From contig NZ_JACJRJ010000033.1 in the NCBI RefSeq assembly GCF_014697195.1, positions 1 to 64,000 of the forward strand: 64,000 bases of DNA. The letters are read 5' to 3'. The DNA comes from Cylindrospermum sp. FACHB-282 (lineage in GTDB: Bacteria > Cyanobacteriota > Cyanobacteriia > Cyanobacteriales > Nostocaceae). Below the pieces are notes generated by a model, which saw only the letters and a program-made list of their open reading frames with translations, did not search any database and had not been told where the DNA came from. This document shows positions 16,091 to 27,054 of the stretch, in pieces. How positions within the stretch are numbered: position 1 is the first letter of the stretch; each line of letters begins with the position of its first letter. Position numbers and translations under genes: made by a program.

Positions 16091-17320
16091 ATGAAAATTG
16101 CTTTTATTAGCTACGAATATCCACCCGATACAGCATATGGAGGTATTGCTACATATGTATATCAGGCAGCTAGAGTTCTACAACAAAGAGGTCATCAAGT
16201 TGAGGTATTTGCAGGTAGTACGTACCGTACTAGAACCGAAACTGAAAACGAGATACTAGTCCATCGAATTAATGAAAGTGATCTAACAAACTTTGTAAAG
16301 CGAGTTGGTCAACTTTTTGTCAAAAGGCACTCATTAGTCAAGTTTGATGTAGTCGAAGGCACTGATTATAATGCTGATGCACGAGAAGCTGTTCGCCTTG
16401 TTCCAGAAATCCCACTTGTAGTTAAGTTACATACGCCATGTTTCTTGGCAAGTAAGATAAGTGAAGAAAAGCCGTCATTGTTACGTGAAGCACATAAATA
16501 TATGGAAGCCTTACGTGGTAAAAGTATTAAACCCAGATGGAAATATAATTTTAAAGATGATATTGAATATATCCATGCTCTAAATGCAGATGAAATTGTC
16601 GCCCCTTCTCAAGCAATAGCTGATGAGTTGATCGAGGCTTGGAAATTAAATCGTAACAAGATATCTCTTGTACCCTACCCATATGTTCCATCAAGGGAGC
16701 TTTTAGAGATTCCTGTTGAGAATCAGACTAATGTAGTAACTTTTATTGGCAGACTTGAAAACCGAAAAGGTATTCTTGATCTTGCTCAAGCAATACCGAT
16801 TGTATTGAAGCAGCACCCCGAAGTAAGCTTTCGATTCATTGGCAGAACATGTGCTTCACCTAACCCTAATTTACATATGCGGCAGTATCTTGAAGGTATG
16901 TTGCAACCTTATAGAAATTCACTTGAGTTCATAGGTTTCGTACCATTTGACAAAATCCCATCTTATTTAAGAAGCACTGAACTGTGCGTGTTTCCTAGTT
17001 TATGGGACAACTTTCCGTTCGTCTGTCTGGAGGCTATGGCTGCTGCGCGTGGAATAGTTGGAAGTAGTTCTGGAGGAATGGCCGAGCAACTCAATCATGG
17101 TGAATGTGGAAGGCTCGTTCCCCCTTATAACCCTAATCAAATTGCTAAAGCAGTGGTTAAATTACTACGCAACCCATCTTTGCGAATGGAGTTAGGTGAG
17201 GCTGCACGTAAACGAGTACTGAACGAGTACAACATAGAGCGGATTGGTCTACTACAAGAAAATAGCTACGCTCGCGCAATTAAGAGAAGAGAAGCTATGG
17301 GATCTCGTTTTTATAACTGA
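16091..17320 (+). CDS. Family 4 glycosyltransferase, the only plus-strand gene of the RiPP island
   Basis: 409 residues. GT-B fold: the N-terminal half begins MKIAFISYEYPP..GGIATYV (acceptor side), and the C-terminal half has TFIGRLENRKGILDLAQAIP and the donor-binding PSLWDNFPFVCLEAMAAARG..GGMAEQL region with the EX7E-like Glu pattern. It probably transfers a sugar in the cytoplasm. It lies between the precursor genes and the PqqD/GT4 pair but on the opposite strand, so it has its own promoter and may be a later insertion. Its role could be peptide glycosylation or cell-surface polysaccharide synthesis. Confidence 0.85.
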   Translation: MKIAFISYEYPPDTAYGGIATYVYQAARVLQQRGHQVEVFAGSTYRTRTETENEILVHRINESDLTNFVKRVGQLFVKRHSLVKFDVVEGTDYNADAREAVRLVPEIPLVVKLHTPCFLASKISEEKPSLLREAHKYMEALRGKSIKPRWKYNFKDDIEYIHALNADEIVAPSQAIADELIEAWKLNRNKISLVPYPYVPSRELLEIPVENQTNVVTFIGRLENRKGILDLAQAIPIVLKQHPEVSFRFIGRTCASPNPNLHMRQYLEGMLQPYRNSLEFIGFVPFDKIPSYLRSTELCVFPSLWDNFPFVCLEAMAAARGIVGSSSGGMAEQLNHGECGRLVPPYNPNQIAKAVVKLLRNPSLRMELGEAARKRVLNEYNIERIGLLQENSYARAIKRREAMGSRFYN

Positions 17321-17428
17321 ACAATAGAGTGATTTTAATACAAATTCACTTCATTTATGGGGCGCCTAACTCATGACCGGAAGTTACGAGTGTGCGGCTT
17401 GCAGAAATCAAATTGAGTGATGGAAAAT

Positions 17429-18610
17429 TTAGGCAGAGACTACCTTAGTAGTAGATGCCAAATCTTCATATATTTGGAACATCCGCTTTTGTAAAATTGC
17501 TTCATCATATTCCTTGACAATAACTTGCCGTGCTTGTGCAAGATGTGCTTCTCGTTCTTGGGGAGGTTGATTGACAACTTTAATCATTGCCTCTGCTAGA
17601 GCATCTGGGTTTTCCGGTTCTACCAAAGTACAAAATTCTTCAATAAAAGTGCCTCGATAAGCTGACAAATCACAGGTAATAACTGGGCGTTCACAGGCAA
17701 CTGCTTCAATTAGTGTCGAAGGAAAGGCATCAGTGACGGGATAATTGATAATCACATCTGCTAAGTTGTAGCCTGTAGGCATGAAATTATAAGGTAGGCC
17801 GGGCATCCAGCGCAGATTTTCTAATAACCCAAGTTCTTCTGCTTTGTTGCGGATGCTTTCGTAAATAGCTACTGCTTCTTCCCCCCCGGCACGCCCTAGC
17901 TTTGAAAAGACGAGTACCGTCGGTTTTATGAATTGGGGATAAGCCTGTGCATAAGCTGTAAATATCTGCTCATGGTTGTACACTTTAGACCAACCACGTG
18001 GCGAAAGCAGAATTGTGGCTTCTTCATCAATCTTCAATATTTCCCGTCGCCATTTTGGTAAATCTTTTGTGACTCCAGAGCGAAAATGTTTAGGGTTTGT
18101 CCCTAGAGGGATTAATTCTACCCTTTGTTCAGGGTTCAGCAGTGCTTTGGATTTTTCTATCAAACTAGGTGTCTCTACAATCAGCACACCAGTGTTATTA
18201 AACACTTGGCTAACCCTATCGTTATGCTTGCTTAGTTCCCTTTCTGGTTGTAGCAAATGATTTAAAAAGCCCCAAGCAGAGACGACAAGAGGGCTTAGAT
18301 TCGCCAGGACACAACACTGGGCGTGCCAACCAATGGCGTGGACATGGATAATATCAGGCTGGAATTCGTCTGCAAGTTTACGTAACGGCTCCGCCATTTC
18401 CTCGGCCATCTGATCTTCATAAGGGTAGGTGTTGGTAAACTCCTCTAGATACTTTCGCCAAACAGTGGGGAAATAGCGATAATTTTTGGGAGCTTCAGTT
18501 TCATAGGGGTCTACATCTCCTAGTAGCCAAACTTCATAACCTGCTTTGACTACCCAATCTAAAGGTCGTGTCAAAGCAACGCCCCCAGCACCAATCATCA
18601 GTACACGCAT
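17429..18610 (-). CDS. Family 4-like glycosyltransferase next to the PqqD gene
   Basis: 393 residues. It starts MRVLMIGAGGVALTRPLDW, a glycine-rich N-terminal loop, followed by the DIIHVHAIGWHAQC segment. The C-terminal donor domain includes LLSPRGWSKVYNHEQIF and TDAFPSTLIEAVACERPVITCDLSAYRG, the usual GT4 nucleotide-sugar site. It is convergent with the plus-strand GT4 and lies 27 bp after the PqqD-like gene on the same strand, so the two are probably co-transcribed. That link makes a role in peptide tailoring more likely than for an isolated glycosyltransferase. Confidence 0.82.
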   Translation of the reverse strand: MRVLMIGAGGVALTRPLDWVVKAGYEVWLLGDVDPYETEAPKNYRYFPTVWRKYLEEFTNTYPYEDQMAEEMAEPLRKLADEFQPDIIHVHAIGWHAQCCVLANLSPLVVSAWGFLNHLLQPERELSKHNDRVSQVFNNTGVLIVETPSLIEKSKALLNPEQRVELIPLGTNPKHFRSGVTKDLPKWRREILKIDEEATILLSPRGWSKVYNHEQIFTAYAQAYPQFIKPTVLVFSKLGRAGGEEAVAIYESIRNKAEELGLLENLRWMPGLPYNFMPTGYNLADVIINYPVTDAFPSTLIEAVACERPVITCDLSAYRGTFIEEFCTLVEPENPDALAEAMIKVVNQPPQEREAHLAQARQVIVKEYDEAILQKRMFQIYEDLASTTKVVSA

Positions 18611-18637
18611 GATTTGATTTTTACTTCAAGTTAAGAG

Positions 18638-18928
18638 TTAAGAATCAGTCATTTCAACTAGTCCAGCCTTAACCAATTTATCAATAAACTTGAGCAAGTC
18701 TTGTTTTAACTTCTCTGGCTCGACATCATACTCTTTTAGCAAGGTGTCGTAAGCTGTCTGGATAGAATCTGACTCAGTTAGCACAAAGAATATTTTTGTA
18801 CCAACTTCGTTTTGACTAAAATACTCTTCGCTTTGCAGATTCAGTAAAACTGATTCCCCTGCTAAGTCTTGAGTCAGAACATTTGCAGATAAGGACACTT
18901 TTTGATTTAAGGCTATTTGTAGTGTCAT
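18638..18928 (-). CDS. PqqD-family leader-binding protein (lasso B1-like, RRE domain)
   Basis: 96 residues, the usual size for a stand-alone PqqD/RRE protein. The order of elements fits: beta strands around VSLSANVLTQDLAGESVLLNL, the SEEYFSQNEVGTKIFFVL helix (PqqD usually has YxLNxxGxxIW), then helices DTLLKEYDVEPEKLKQDLLKF and a final KAGLVEM. RRE proteins bind the YxxP leader motif, which both precursor peptides have, and hand the precursor to the B2 protease. It is the first gene of the left-going PqqD-GT4 pair. Confidence 0.8.
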   Translation of the reverse strand: MTLQIALNQKVSLSANVLTQDLAGESVLLNLQSEEYFSQNEVGTKIFFVLTESDSIQTAYDTLLKEYDVEPEKLKQDLLKFIDKLVKAGLVEMTDS

Positions 18929-19401
18929 TTTTTACAGGATATATTGAGTCTGGTTAATTAGTGTTCATTAAGCTGTTAGTTCGGACTACCAATTGCCTTA
19001 CAATTACGTCAAGCTTACGTGAGGTTGAATCGTCACAAGTTGAAAGGTTGGTATTCACAACTACTAAATAATATACACTTTAAGTAGCGTATGACAATAA
19101 ATTACCTTTGAGGCAGGAAATAACTCTTCAATTAAGGGCAATTTTCTATACCACAAACGATTCGATTAGTGTCAAAGATGACTTCTTTATCCCCTTGGGA
19201 CTGGTCAACCCCTTCCCTACGGGACGCCAAAGGCGAACGGGGAATTCAAAAAAGGTCAATTTTGAGGAAATTATCGACATATAGCAGAAGGCAAGAGGGA
19301 AAAGGCACTCGTGCAAAAGTAAAACCCTTGTCATTACTGAGTTTGATCTGTTAAGAATGTCCTAACTGCCTTATCTACTGCTATAAATAAAATGTCAAAA
19401 T
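18929..19401. other. Gene-free spacer with a dispersed repeat
   Basis: 473 bp between ligA and the PqqD-like gene. At about 19210-19245 it contains CCTACGGGACGCCAAAGGCG, a dispersed Nostoc-type palindromic repeat that encodes the spurious string SLRDAKGERG in one frame. The rest shows no coding potential I trust. Confidence 0.5.
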
Positions 19402-21459
<2,058 letters not shown>

Positions 21460-21497
21460 TTAAAGATCATAAAACCTGCTGAGTGCAGGCTAAATCG

Positions 21498-21530
21498 AGA
21501 TCCCTAACTTCTTAGAGAAGTCGGGGATCT
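21498..21530. repeat. Dispersed hairpin (copy 2)
   Basis: AGATCCCTAACTTCT at the left and AGAAGTCGGGGATCT at the right form a stem with one disrupted region (TA where CG would pair). It lies after the vWA gene stop and before the ligA start. Confidence 0.5.
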
Positions 21531-21545
21531 GATCTTAAACGTTAA

Positions 21546-22610
21546 TCAACGATCCCAATCTTCAACTTCATATAAAAATCGGGTTTTGCCAATCAATTTA
21601 CGATTAGCAGAAGTACTTTGGACAAAAACCACATACTTTTCTAGGTTACTCGGTTTGATCCGGATTGACGCATCCATCGGTAGACCTAACATTTCTCTAG
21701 CGGCGCTGCCGGCAAATAAATCACCTGTTGCCCGTTCCATCAAGATAATTTCTTTAGCAGCTTGGATAGTTTCGGTTTTTGTAAATTCGTAAAAACCGCG
21801 TCCCACTTTAAAGCTTAACCCATTTTCTAACACAAAAGCTTTAATTGAAATATCATTATCCACCTCTAAAACCTGGAAGCGTTGAGGAGAAACTGCCCGT
21901 AAGTCAGCCGATTCATAATATGAGACGGCTTCTCGCTTCATCATCGAGTTAAATATTTTATTTAACCCCCGACTCATGCGCCCTTCGTCAATCACTTCTT
22001 TTTCATAAGCTTGTAGCTGATCATTTGATGATTGCTGATAGCAAACAGCTAAAAACAAATCGGTAATATAAGAAAATTGGTCAAGATTGATATGAAAACC
22101 CCCTGACTTTTCAGCGATTTCTCGATAAAAAGGAGTAGCGTGAGAGCGATTGAGTGCTTGAACTCCATAAACCGTGATTTCTGCCTCAGCTAATTTATCT
22201 AACTCTTTGCGCCAATTTAGCTTTTGAGGATTGTGTGCTGGTGGGTGGGGAATATCATCACCAATCAAAACCAGTGATTTAGACGCAGAGTTTGACCAAG
22301 CCAGAGATTGAGATTCATGTAATACTAATTCATAACATTCTGGTGCATCTCCGCCGCCAGTAGCTTCGACATTTTGGACAAAATCACAAATTTTATCAAC
22401 ATCACCAGAGAGATTAAAAGTTTTAGTGACATAAGTTGAGCTTGCATCACAGTAATCACCATGAGCAATAATCCCAATGCGGATTAGAGGAAGTTCATCA
22501 ATTAATCTGGTAACTGTTTCTTTGATTTTCCGTCGTACTTGAGTAAGGCAAGGATACATACTTCCGGTAGTATCAAAACTAAAAACAACTTCGATATTGT
22601 TGTTGGTCAT
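21546..22610 (-). CDS. von Willebrand factor A (vWA) domain protein
   Basis: 354 residues. A vWA domain occupies about 5-200: strand VVFSFDTTGSM with a MIDAS-like DxTxS motif, IRIGIIAHGDYCD, and a second metal-loop region ATGGGDAPECYEL. The C-terminal 150 residues (AVSYYESADLRAVSPQRFQVLEV...) have no domain I recognise but include a hydrophobic-poor, probably globular segment ending in KTRFLYEVEDWD. No signal peptide is seen, so it is cytosolic. Such proteins bind partners in a metal-dependent way, often with AAA or kinase partners; none is adjacent here. Confidence 0.75.
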   Translation of the reverse strand: MTNNNIEVVFSFDTTGSMYPCLTQVRRKIKETVTRLIDELPLIRIGIIAHGDYCDASSTYVTKTFNLSGDVDKICDFVQNVEATGGGDAPECYELVLHESQSLAWSNSASKSLVLIGDDIPHPPAHNPQKLNWRKELDKLAEAEITVYGVQALNRSHATPFYREIAEKSGGFHINLDQFSYITDLFLAVCYQQSSNDQLQAYEKEVIDEGRMSRGLNKIFNSMMKREAVSYYESADLRAVSPQRFQVLEVDNDISIKAFVLENGLSFKVGRGFYEFTKTETIQAAKEIILMERATGDLFAGSAAREMLGLPMDASIRIKPSNLEKYVVFVQSTSANRKLIGKTRFLYEVEDWDR

Positions 22611-23048
22611 AGCTTTACCAGCACCCAGTTTTTACTTGATACTTATATTTTAACTCTTATGCAGCTAATTTGATTAAACTTATTTTAAAGATTTGACTAA
22701 AAAGTTAAAAACTTACCTGATTTACAGAGGTTAAATATAACTATTAATTTACCCTGACTTTACAAAATATTCAACTATTTTAAGATACAGGTACAGATTA
22801 TCGTAAGGGCACAACATTGTTGTGCCCCTACCCGTGTACTTCAGTTACCTGAAAAATGCTGTATTCCAAACAATGGTTAAAACCTTTCTTCTTTTCCTTC
22901 TTGACTTTGCGTTCTACAGCCCTTTGGGCAAGAGCCTACGGCACGCTTCGCGAACGCTGCGCGCGTGCGTTCTTTGCGGTTTGTTCAAAAAAATATTTTC
23001 ATAAATTAGCTAAAATGACTATAACAAAATCCCCAATAATAGAAATTC
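22611..23048. other. Gene-free spacer with two dispersed palindromes
   Basis: 438 bp between divergent genes. It contains a perfect 9-bp palindrome (see 22807) and, at about 22925-22965, the string CCTACGGCACGCTTCGCGAA, a GC-rich dispersed Nostoc repeat. No coding potential otherwise. Confidence 0.5.
22807..22827. repeat. Perfect palindrome GGGCACAAC/GTTGTGCCC
   Basis: 9-bp arms around ATT. This sequence, often with flanking GTAGG/CCTAC, is a familiar dispersed repeat in Nostoc genomes. It may work as a bidirectional terminator or be a mobile-element remnant. Confidence 0.5.
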
Positions 23049-24044
23049 ATGACTCATACATTTACAAGAAAACCACCCATTATCATCGCTCATAGAGGAG
23101 CAAGCGGCTACCGCCCAGAACATACTTTAGCAGCTTATGAATTAGCGATTAATTTAGGTGCTGACTATATTGAACCAGACTTAGTTTCCACCAAAGATGG
23201 CATTTTAATTGCGCGGCATGAAAATGAAATTTCCGAAACCAGCGATATTGCTAACCATGCCGAATTTGCTCACCGTCAAACCACCAAGATAATTGATGGT
23301 GAATCCAAAACTGGCTGGTTTACAGAAGACTTTACCCTGATGGAACTGAAAACTTTAAGAGCAACCGAGCGAATTCCCGAAATGCGATCGCAAAATACCC
23401 CATACAACGGACTATGGGAAATCCCCACCCTGCAAGAAATCATTGATTTAGCCAAAGATAAAAGTGCCCAAATTGGTCGCACCATTGGCATTTACCCAGA
23501 AACCAAACACCCAACTTACTTTAAATCTCTTGGTTTAGCCCTAGAAGCCCCCCTACTGGCAACTTTAGCAGCCAATGGTTATCAAGGAGCCAACGCACCT
23601 GTTTTCATTCAGTCCTTTGAAGTTAGCAATCTCCAAGATTTGGCTAAACAAACCGATTTACCTTTGGTGCAACTGCTGAACGATAAGGGTAAGCCCTATG
23701 ATTTTGTAGTCAGTGATGATCACCGCACCTATGCAGATTTAGCTACTGTATCAGGATTAAAGGACATTGCTAAATATGCACAAGCAGTTGGCGTCAATAA
23801 AAACCTGGTTATTCCCAGAGATAGAACTGGGAAATTGCTGTCACCGACATCTTTAGTTAGGAATGCCCATGCAGCTGGTTTGCAGGTTCACCTCTGGACT
23901 TTCCGCAATGAAGATTACTTTTTACCCCTAGATTTTCTAGGGAATCCCCAAGGGGAATATAAATTATTTTTGAATTTAGGCATTGATGGCGTATTTAGTG
24001 ATTACCCCGATACGGCTGTTGCTGTGGGCGAATGTATGAACTAG
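23049..24044 (+). CDS. Glycerophosphodiester phosphodiesterase
   Basis: 331 residues of the GDPD family (TIM barrel). Catalytic and metal-site motifs are visible: AHRGASGYRPEHT with His15-Arg16, DYIEPDLVSTKDG (Glu and Asp metal ligands), and ARHENEI (second His). Later motifs KHPTYFKS, QSFE and LQVHLWTFRNED complete the barrel. The enzyme hydrolyses glycerophosphodiesters to glycerol-3-phosphate and an alcohol. No signal peptide is evident at this start, so a cytoplasmic location is likely. It resembles the long GlpQ-type forms. Monocistronic. Confidence 0.92.
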   Translation: MTHTFTRKPPIIIAHRGASGYRPEHTLAAYELAINLGADYIEPDLVSTKDGILIARHENEISETSDIANHAEFAHRQTTKIIDGESKTGWFTEDFTLMELKTLRATERIPEMRSQNTPYNGLWEIPTLQEIIDLAKDKSAQIGRTIGIYPETKHPTYFKSLGLALEAPLLATLAANGYQGANAPVFIQSFEVSNLQDLAKQTDLPLVQLLNDKGKPYDFVVSDDHRTYADLATVSGLKDIAKYAQAVGVNKNLVIPRDRTGKLLSPTSLVRNAHAAGLQVHLWTFRNEDYFLPLDFLGNPQGEYKLFLNLGIDGVFSDYPDTAVAVGECMN

Positions 24045-24114
24045 GTTAAGATGGGGAAACCTCGGCGCTACAAATATCGGGGCTAAAACTTTTTCTAGTG
24101 CGAAAAACATCATC

Positions 24115-24876
24115 CTAATCAAGCAAATCAGGTTCTTCCCGCAACATCCTGTCAAAAAGCGGTTGAAAGCTGAACCACCCGGCGAAATGTGACCCCACTT
24201 GGCTGTGTGCTAAAGTAGCAGTTTCGTGCTTAATGATATGGGGTTTCCCTGCGGCTTCTGCTAACAACTGTGCTTGGCACGATCGCTCTAAAGTTATGTA
24301 CCACCAAGCAGCTTCGTCCACTGTGTGTCCCACAGTCAAAATGCCGTGGTTACGTAGGATGATGGATTTTTTCTTGCCCAAGGCTTCCGCCAGACGCTTA
24401 CCTTCATTTATGTCTAGTACTACTCCGTTGTAGTCATTAAACAACCCCTGATCTTGATAAAATGCACAAGCATCTTGAGTCAGGGGATCAAGTATACGAC
24501 CCAAGCTAGACCAGGCTTTACCATAAAGTGAATGGGCGTGCGCTGCGGCTATGACATCAGGACGAGCTTCATGAATTTGAGAATGGATGGCAAAAGCAGC
24601 TTGATTTACAGAACGCGAACCTTTAACAACTTCGCCTTCGCTGTTCACCAATAATAGGTCAGAGACGCGGATATGACCGAAGTATACCCCTAGGGGATTC
24701 ACCCAGAAATGATCTGTCAACTCAGGATCACGAGCTGTAATATGGCCTGCTATTCCTTCACTAAAGCCGAACTTGCCAAATAGGCGAAAAGCTGCGGCTA
24801 GGCGCTGCTTACGGTGTAGGCGTTCTTCTTCAACGCGCTCAAATACGGGGGGTTGGGGTCTATCAAATATGGGCAC
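24115..24876 (-). CDS. Class II aldolase/adducin family protein
   Basis: 253 residues. The family fold is marked by GFSEGIAGHITARDPE (substrate/phosphate region), the zinc-ligand pair HAHSLYGKAW, and the third ligand in RNHGILTVG. Characterised relatives include L-fuculose-phosphate aldolase and sugar-acid or ketoacid decarboxylases. The family member here resembles the eukaryote/cyanobacterial adducin-like group whose substrate is not known. It stands alone on the minus strand, convergent with the GDPD gene. Confidence 0.85.
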   Translation of the reverse strand: MPIFDRPQPPVFERVEEERLHRKQRLAAAFRLFGKFGFSEGIAGHITARDPELTDHFWVNPLGVYFGHIRVSDLLLVNSEGEVVKGSRSVNQAAFAIHSQIHEARPDVIAAAHAHSLYGKAWSSLGRILDPLTQDACAFYQDQGLFNDYNGVVLDINEGKRLAEALGKKKSIILRNHGILTVGHTVDEAAWWYITLERSCQAQLLAEAAGKPHIIKHETATLAHSQVGSHFAGWFSFQPLFDRMLREEPDLLD

Positions 24877-25228
24877 GTTCTTGTTCCTATTCCTGTTCGG
24901 GAGCGTTGGTGTATCCAGAACTAGAGTTAAGGATACATAACTAATTTAAACAAAAGTATCAACAATCCATAGCAATTCTAAGTTGATTTGCTCTCCACCG
25001 AGAGGCTCAGATCCCCGGATCTTTTTGTTCGGAACTGATTTAGGATTGCTATAGACAAATAAGACAGACACTATTTCTCGTAGAAAAATATATTGCCACA
25101 TAGACAGAGTGATGTTTGGCAATCACCAATCTTACATTTTGTGCAACAAATAACCCAGCCTTAATTTCTCAGAAATATCCTAGAAGTGGTGACTACACTT
25201 GTAGATTGCAATAATTTGCCTAGCAAAA
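24877..25228. other. Divergent spacer with dispersed repeat pieces
   Basis: 352 bp. It contains GATCCCCGGATC (an incomplete relative of the dispersed hairpin) and TTTAGGATTGCTATAG near 25039-25055. GGATTGCTATA also occurs near 53842 and 63458, so this too is a dispersed repeat. No gene seen. Confidence 0.45.
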
Positions 25229-26428
25229 ATGAATAACTTACCACTAAGTCGTTTGGGCGAGCTCGCCAAACTCTTTTTCAAACTGGGCGTTATTGGCTTT
25301 GGGGGACCAGTTGCCCATATTGCCATGATGGAATTGGAGGTAGTTAAGCGGCGTCAGTGGCTGACACAGGAGCATTTTCTAGATTTGTTGGGGGCAACTA
25401 ACTTGATTCCTGGGCCAAATTCCACTGAAATGGCGATTCATCTGGGATATATCTATGGGGGATGGCTGGGGCTGATTGTCTCAGGTGTCTGTTTTATCTT
25501 GCCGGCGGTTTTGATTACTGCTGGCTTTGCCTGGTTTTATGTCGCTTATGGGGCTTTGCCACAAGTCGCGCCGTTACTCTATGGCATTAAACCGGCTGTT
25601 TTAGCTATTATTTTCAATGCTCTTTGGGGCTTGGCAAAAAAGGCAGTAAAAACACGGAAGTTGCTGGTGATTGCTGTGGCTGTTACGGTGCTAACTTTAT
25701 TTTGGCAGGTAAATGAAGTGATTGCCCTATTAATTGGGGGGTTACTGGGGATGCTTTGGTTGCATGGTGGTGATACACCAAAAGATCAGGCTAATTTGCT
25801 GATTGCTGGCTTAAGCACAGGTGCGACTTTGAAGGCTACAGCTGCAGTTGCGACAACGGTAACTAATGTATCTGTTCCTTTGTGGCAGTTGGGTTGGTTT
25901 TTTCTGAAAGTTGGTAGTGTGTTGTTTGGTAGTGGCTATTTGCTGGTGGCGTTTCTTCAAGGGGGATTAGTTCAAGAATATGGTTGGCTAACGCAACAGC
26001 AGTTACTAGATGCGATCGCCATTGGTCAATTTACCCCTGGACCAGTACTCTCCACTGCTACCTTTATTGGCTATATCCTAGCTGGCATACCCGGTGCAAT
26101 TGTGGCAACTTTGGGAATTTTCCTACCCTCGTTTTTCTTTGTCGCTGCCTTGAATCCCTTCATCCCCCGCTTACGTGCTTCTTCTTGGACTAGGGCTTTT
26201 CTTGATGCTGTGAATGTCAGTGCTGTGGCGCTGATGGTAGTTACCACCCTGCAACTAGGAAAAGCCATTTTAACGTTACCACAAGCACCTTATGTAGATT
26301 TTCTCGCCGTGGCGATCGCCATTATCTCCGCAGTTTTCGCCCTGCGCTTGGGCATCAATGCTGCTTGGTTGGTTTTAGGTGGTGCTGTAATTGGCTGGGT
26401 TGCTTTCTTATTCGGTTATATTCGATAA
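25229..26428 (+). CDS. chrA: Chromate transporter, CHR family (two-domain)
   Basis: 399 residues with ten or more membrane segments. Two homologous CHR domains are visible: the first with FFKLGVIGFGGPVAHIAMM and GPNSTEMAIHLGY, the second with FLKVGSVLFGSGYLLVAFL and GPVLSTATFIGY. The paired GGP and TPGP/IPGPN motifs define the long ChrA form, which exports chromate from the cytoplasm and gives chromate resistance; some members may move sulfate or other anions. Monocistronic; no regulator (ChrB) nearby. Confidence 0.92.
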   Translation: MNNLPLSRLGELAKLFFKLGVIGFGGPVAHIAMMELEVVKRRQWLTQEHFLDLLGATNLIPGPNSTEMAIHLGYIYGGWLGLIVSGVCFILPAVLITAGFAWFYVAYGALPQVAPLLYGIKPAVLAIIFNALWGLAKKAVKTRKLLVIAVAVTVLTLFWQVNEVIALLIGGLLGMLWLHGGDTPKDQANLLIAGLSTGATLKATAAVATTVTNVSVPLWQLGWFFLKVGSVLFGSGYLLVAFLQGGLVQEYGWLTQQQLLDAIAIGQFTPGPVLSTATFIGYILAGIPGAIVATLGIFLPSFFFVAALNPFIPRLRASSWTRAFLDAVNVSAVALMVVTTLQLGKAILTLPQAPYVDFLAVAIAIISAVFALRLGINAAWLVLGGAVIGWVAFLFGYIR

Positions 26429-26451
26429 TCCCTTTCTTGCGATCAGTTGCT

Positions 26452-26748
26452 TTAACCTGCCAACTTTGATAAATCTACTTGCTTCTTGTTGGACGATTCA
26501 AAGTAGTCCCAACTTGCTACTGATATTAGATTAATATTTTGTTCACTATTAATTGAGTCGATAAATTCTTTAGTTTCATCAATAGCAAATTCTTCTCTGA
26601 ACCAACATCGCAGAGAAATTTTTGAGTAGTCTATTTGGTGACCACTGGGACTGTAGCATATAACTTCAAATCTTTTTTTGGCAAACCACTGATATATCTC
26701 AATCTTCCAATCTTGATAAGATATTGTCTTCATTAAATATTTGTTCAT
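26452..26748 (-). CDS. Small hypothetical protein (98 aa)
   Basis: 98 residues, not recognised. It is a soluble-looking, aromatic- and charge-rich protein (WKIEIYQWFAKKRFEV, CYSPSGHQIDYS, WFREEFAIDETKEFIDSI). The composition is protein-like and the frame has no low-complexity stretch, so it is probably a real gene. It is convergent with chrA. No signal peptide or membrane segment. Confidence 0.55.
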   Translation of the reverse strand: MNKYLMKTISYQDWKIEIYQWFAKKRFEVICYSPSGHQIDYSKISLRCWFREEFAIDETKEFIDSINSEQNINLISVASWDYFESSNKKQVDLSKLAG

Positions 26749-27054
26749 GAAATTTCTACCTTCTTAAAAATTAAATTTTTACGTAGTAGTAGACCCTAAA
26801 CAAAAATGGCATTTTTGCATACATACATTAGGTTAGTTTTTTAACCCACCTAAAATTAATGCCAAACAACATAAATGAGTAGTATTAACGTTTGTTATAC
26901 TTGTTATAATAAAATCTTTTTTAGTTTTACATTAGAAAAGTTTATGATTCTTAACCAAATTATTATATTTAGTTACACTATAAGGAAAGTAAGTCCTAAA
27001 ATTTTCAGGGTAACGGCTATCATCTCCGCACCCTGTTATAGATCCACTATTTAG
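26749..27054. other. Gene-free spacer, 306 bp
   Basis: Very AT-rich DNA between two minus-strand genes. I see no gene, RNA or clear repeat in it. Confidence 0.5.

Noticed and set aside
18960-19100. 35-codon open stretch FGLPIALQLRQAYV.. upstream of the PqqD-like gene, considered as a relic or third precursor
   Set aside because: No start codon, no YxxP leader motif and no family resemblance.
19169-19354. 61-codon plus-strand frame near ligA
   Set aside because: Contains SLRDAKGERG, the translation of a dispersed Nostoc repeat; no other support.
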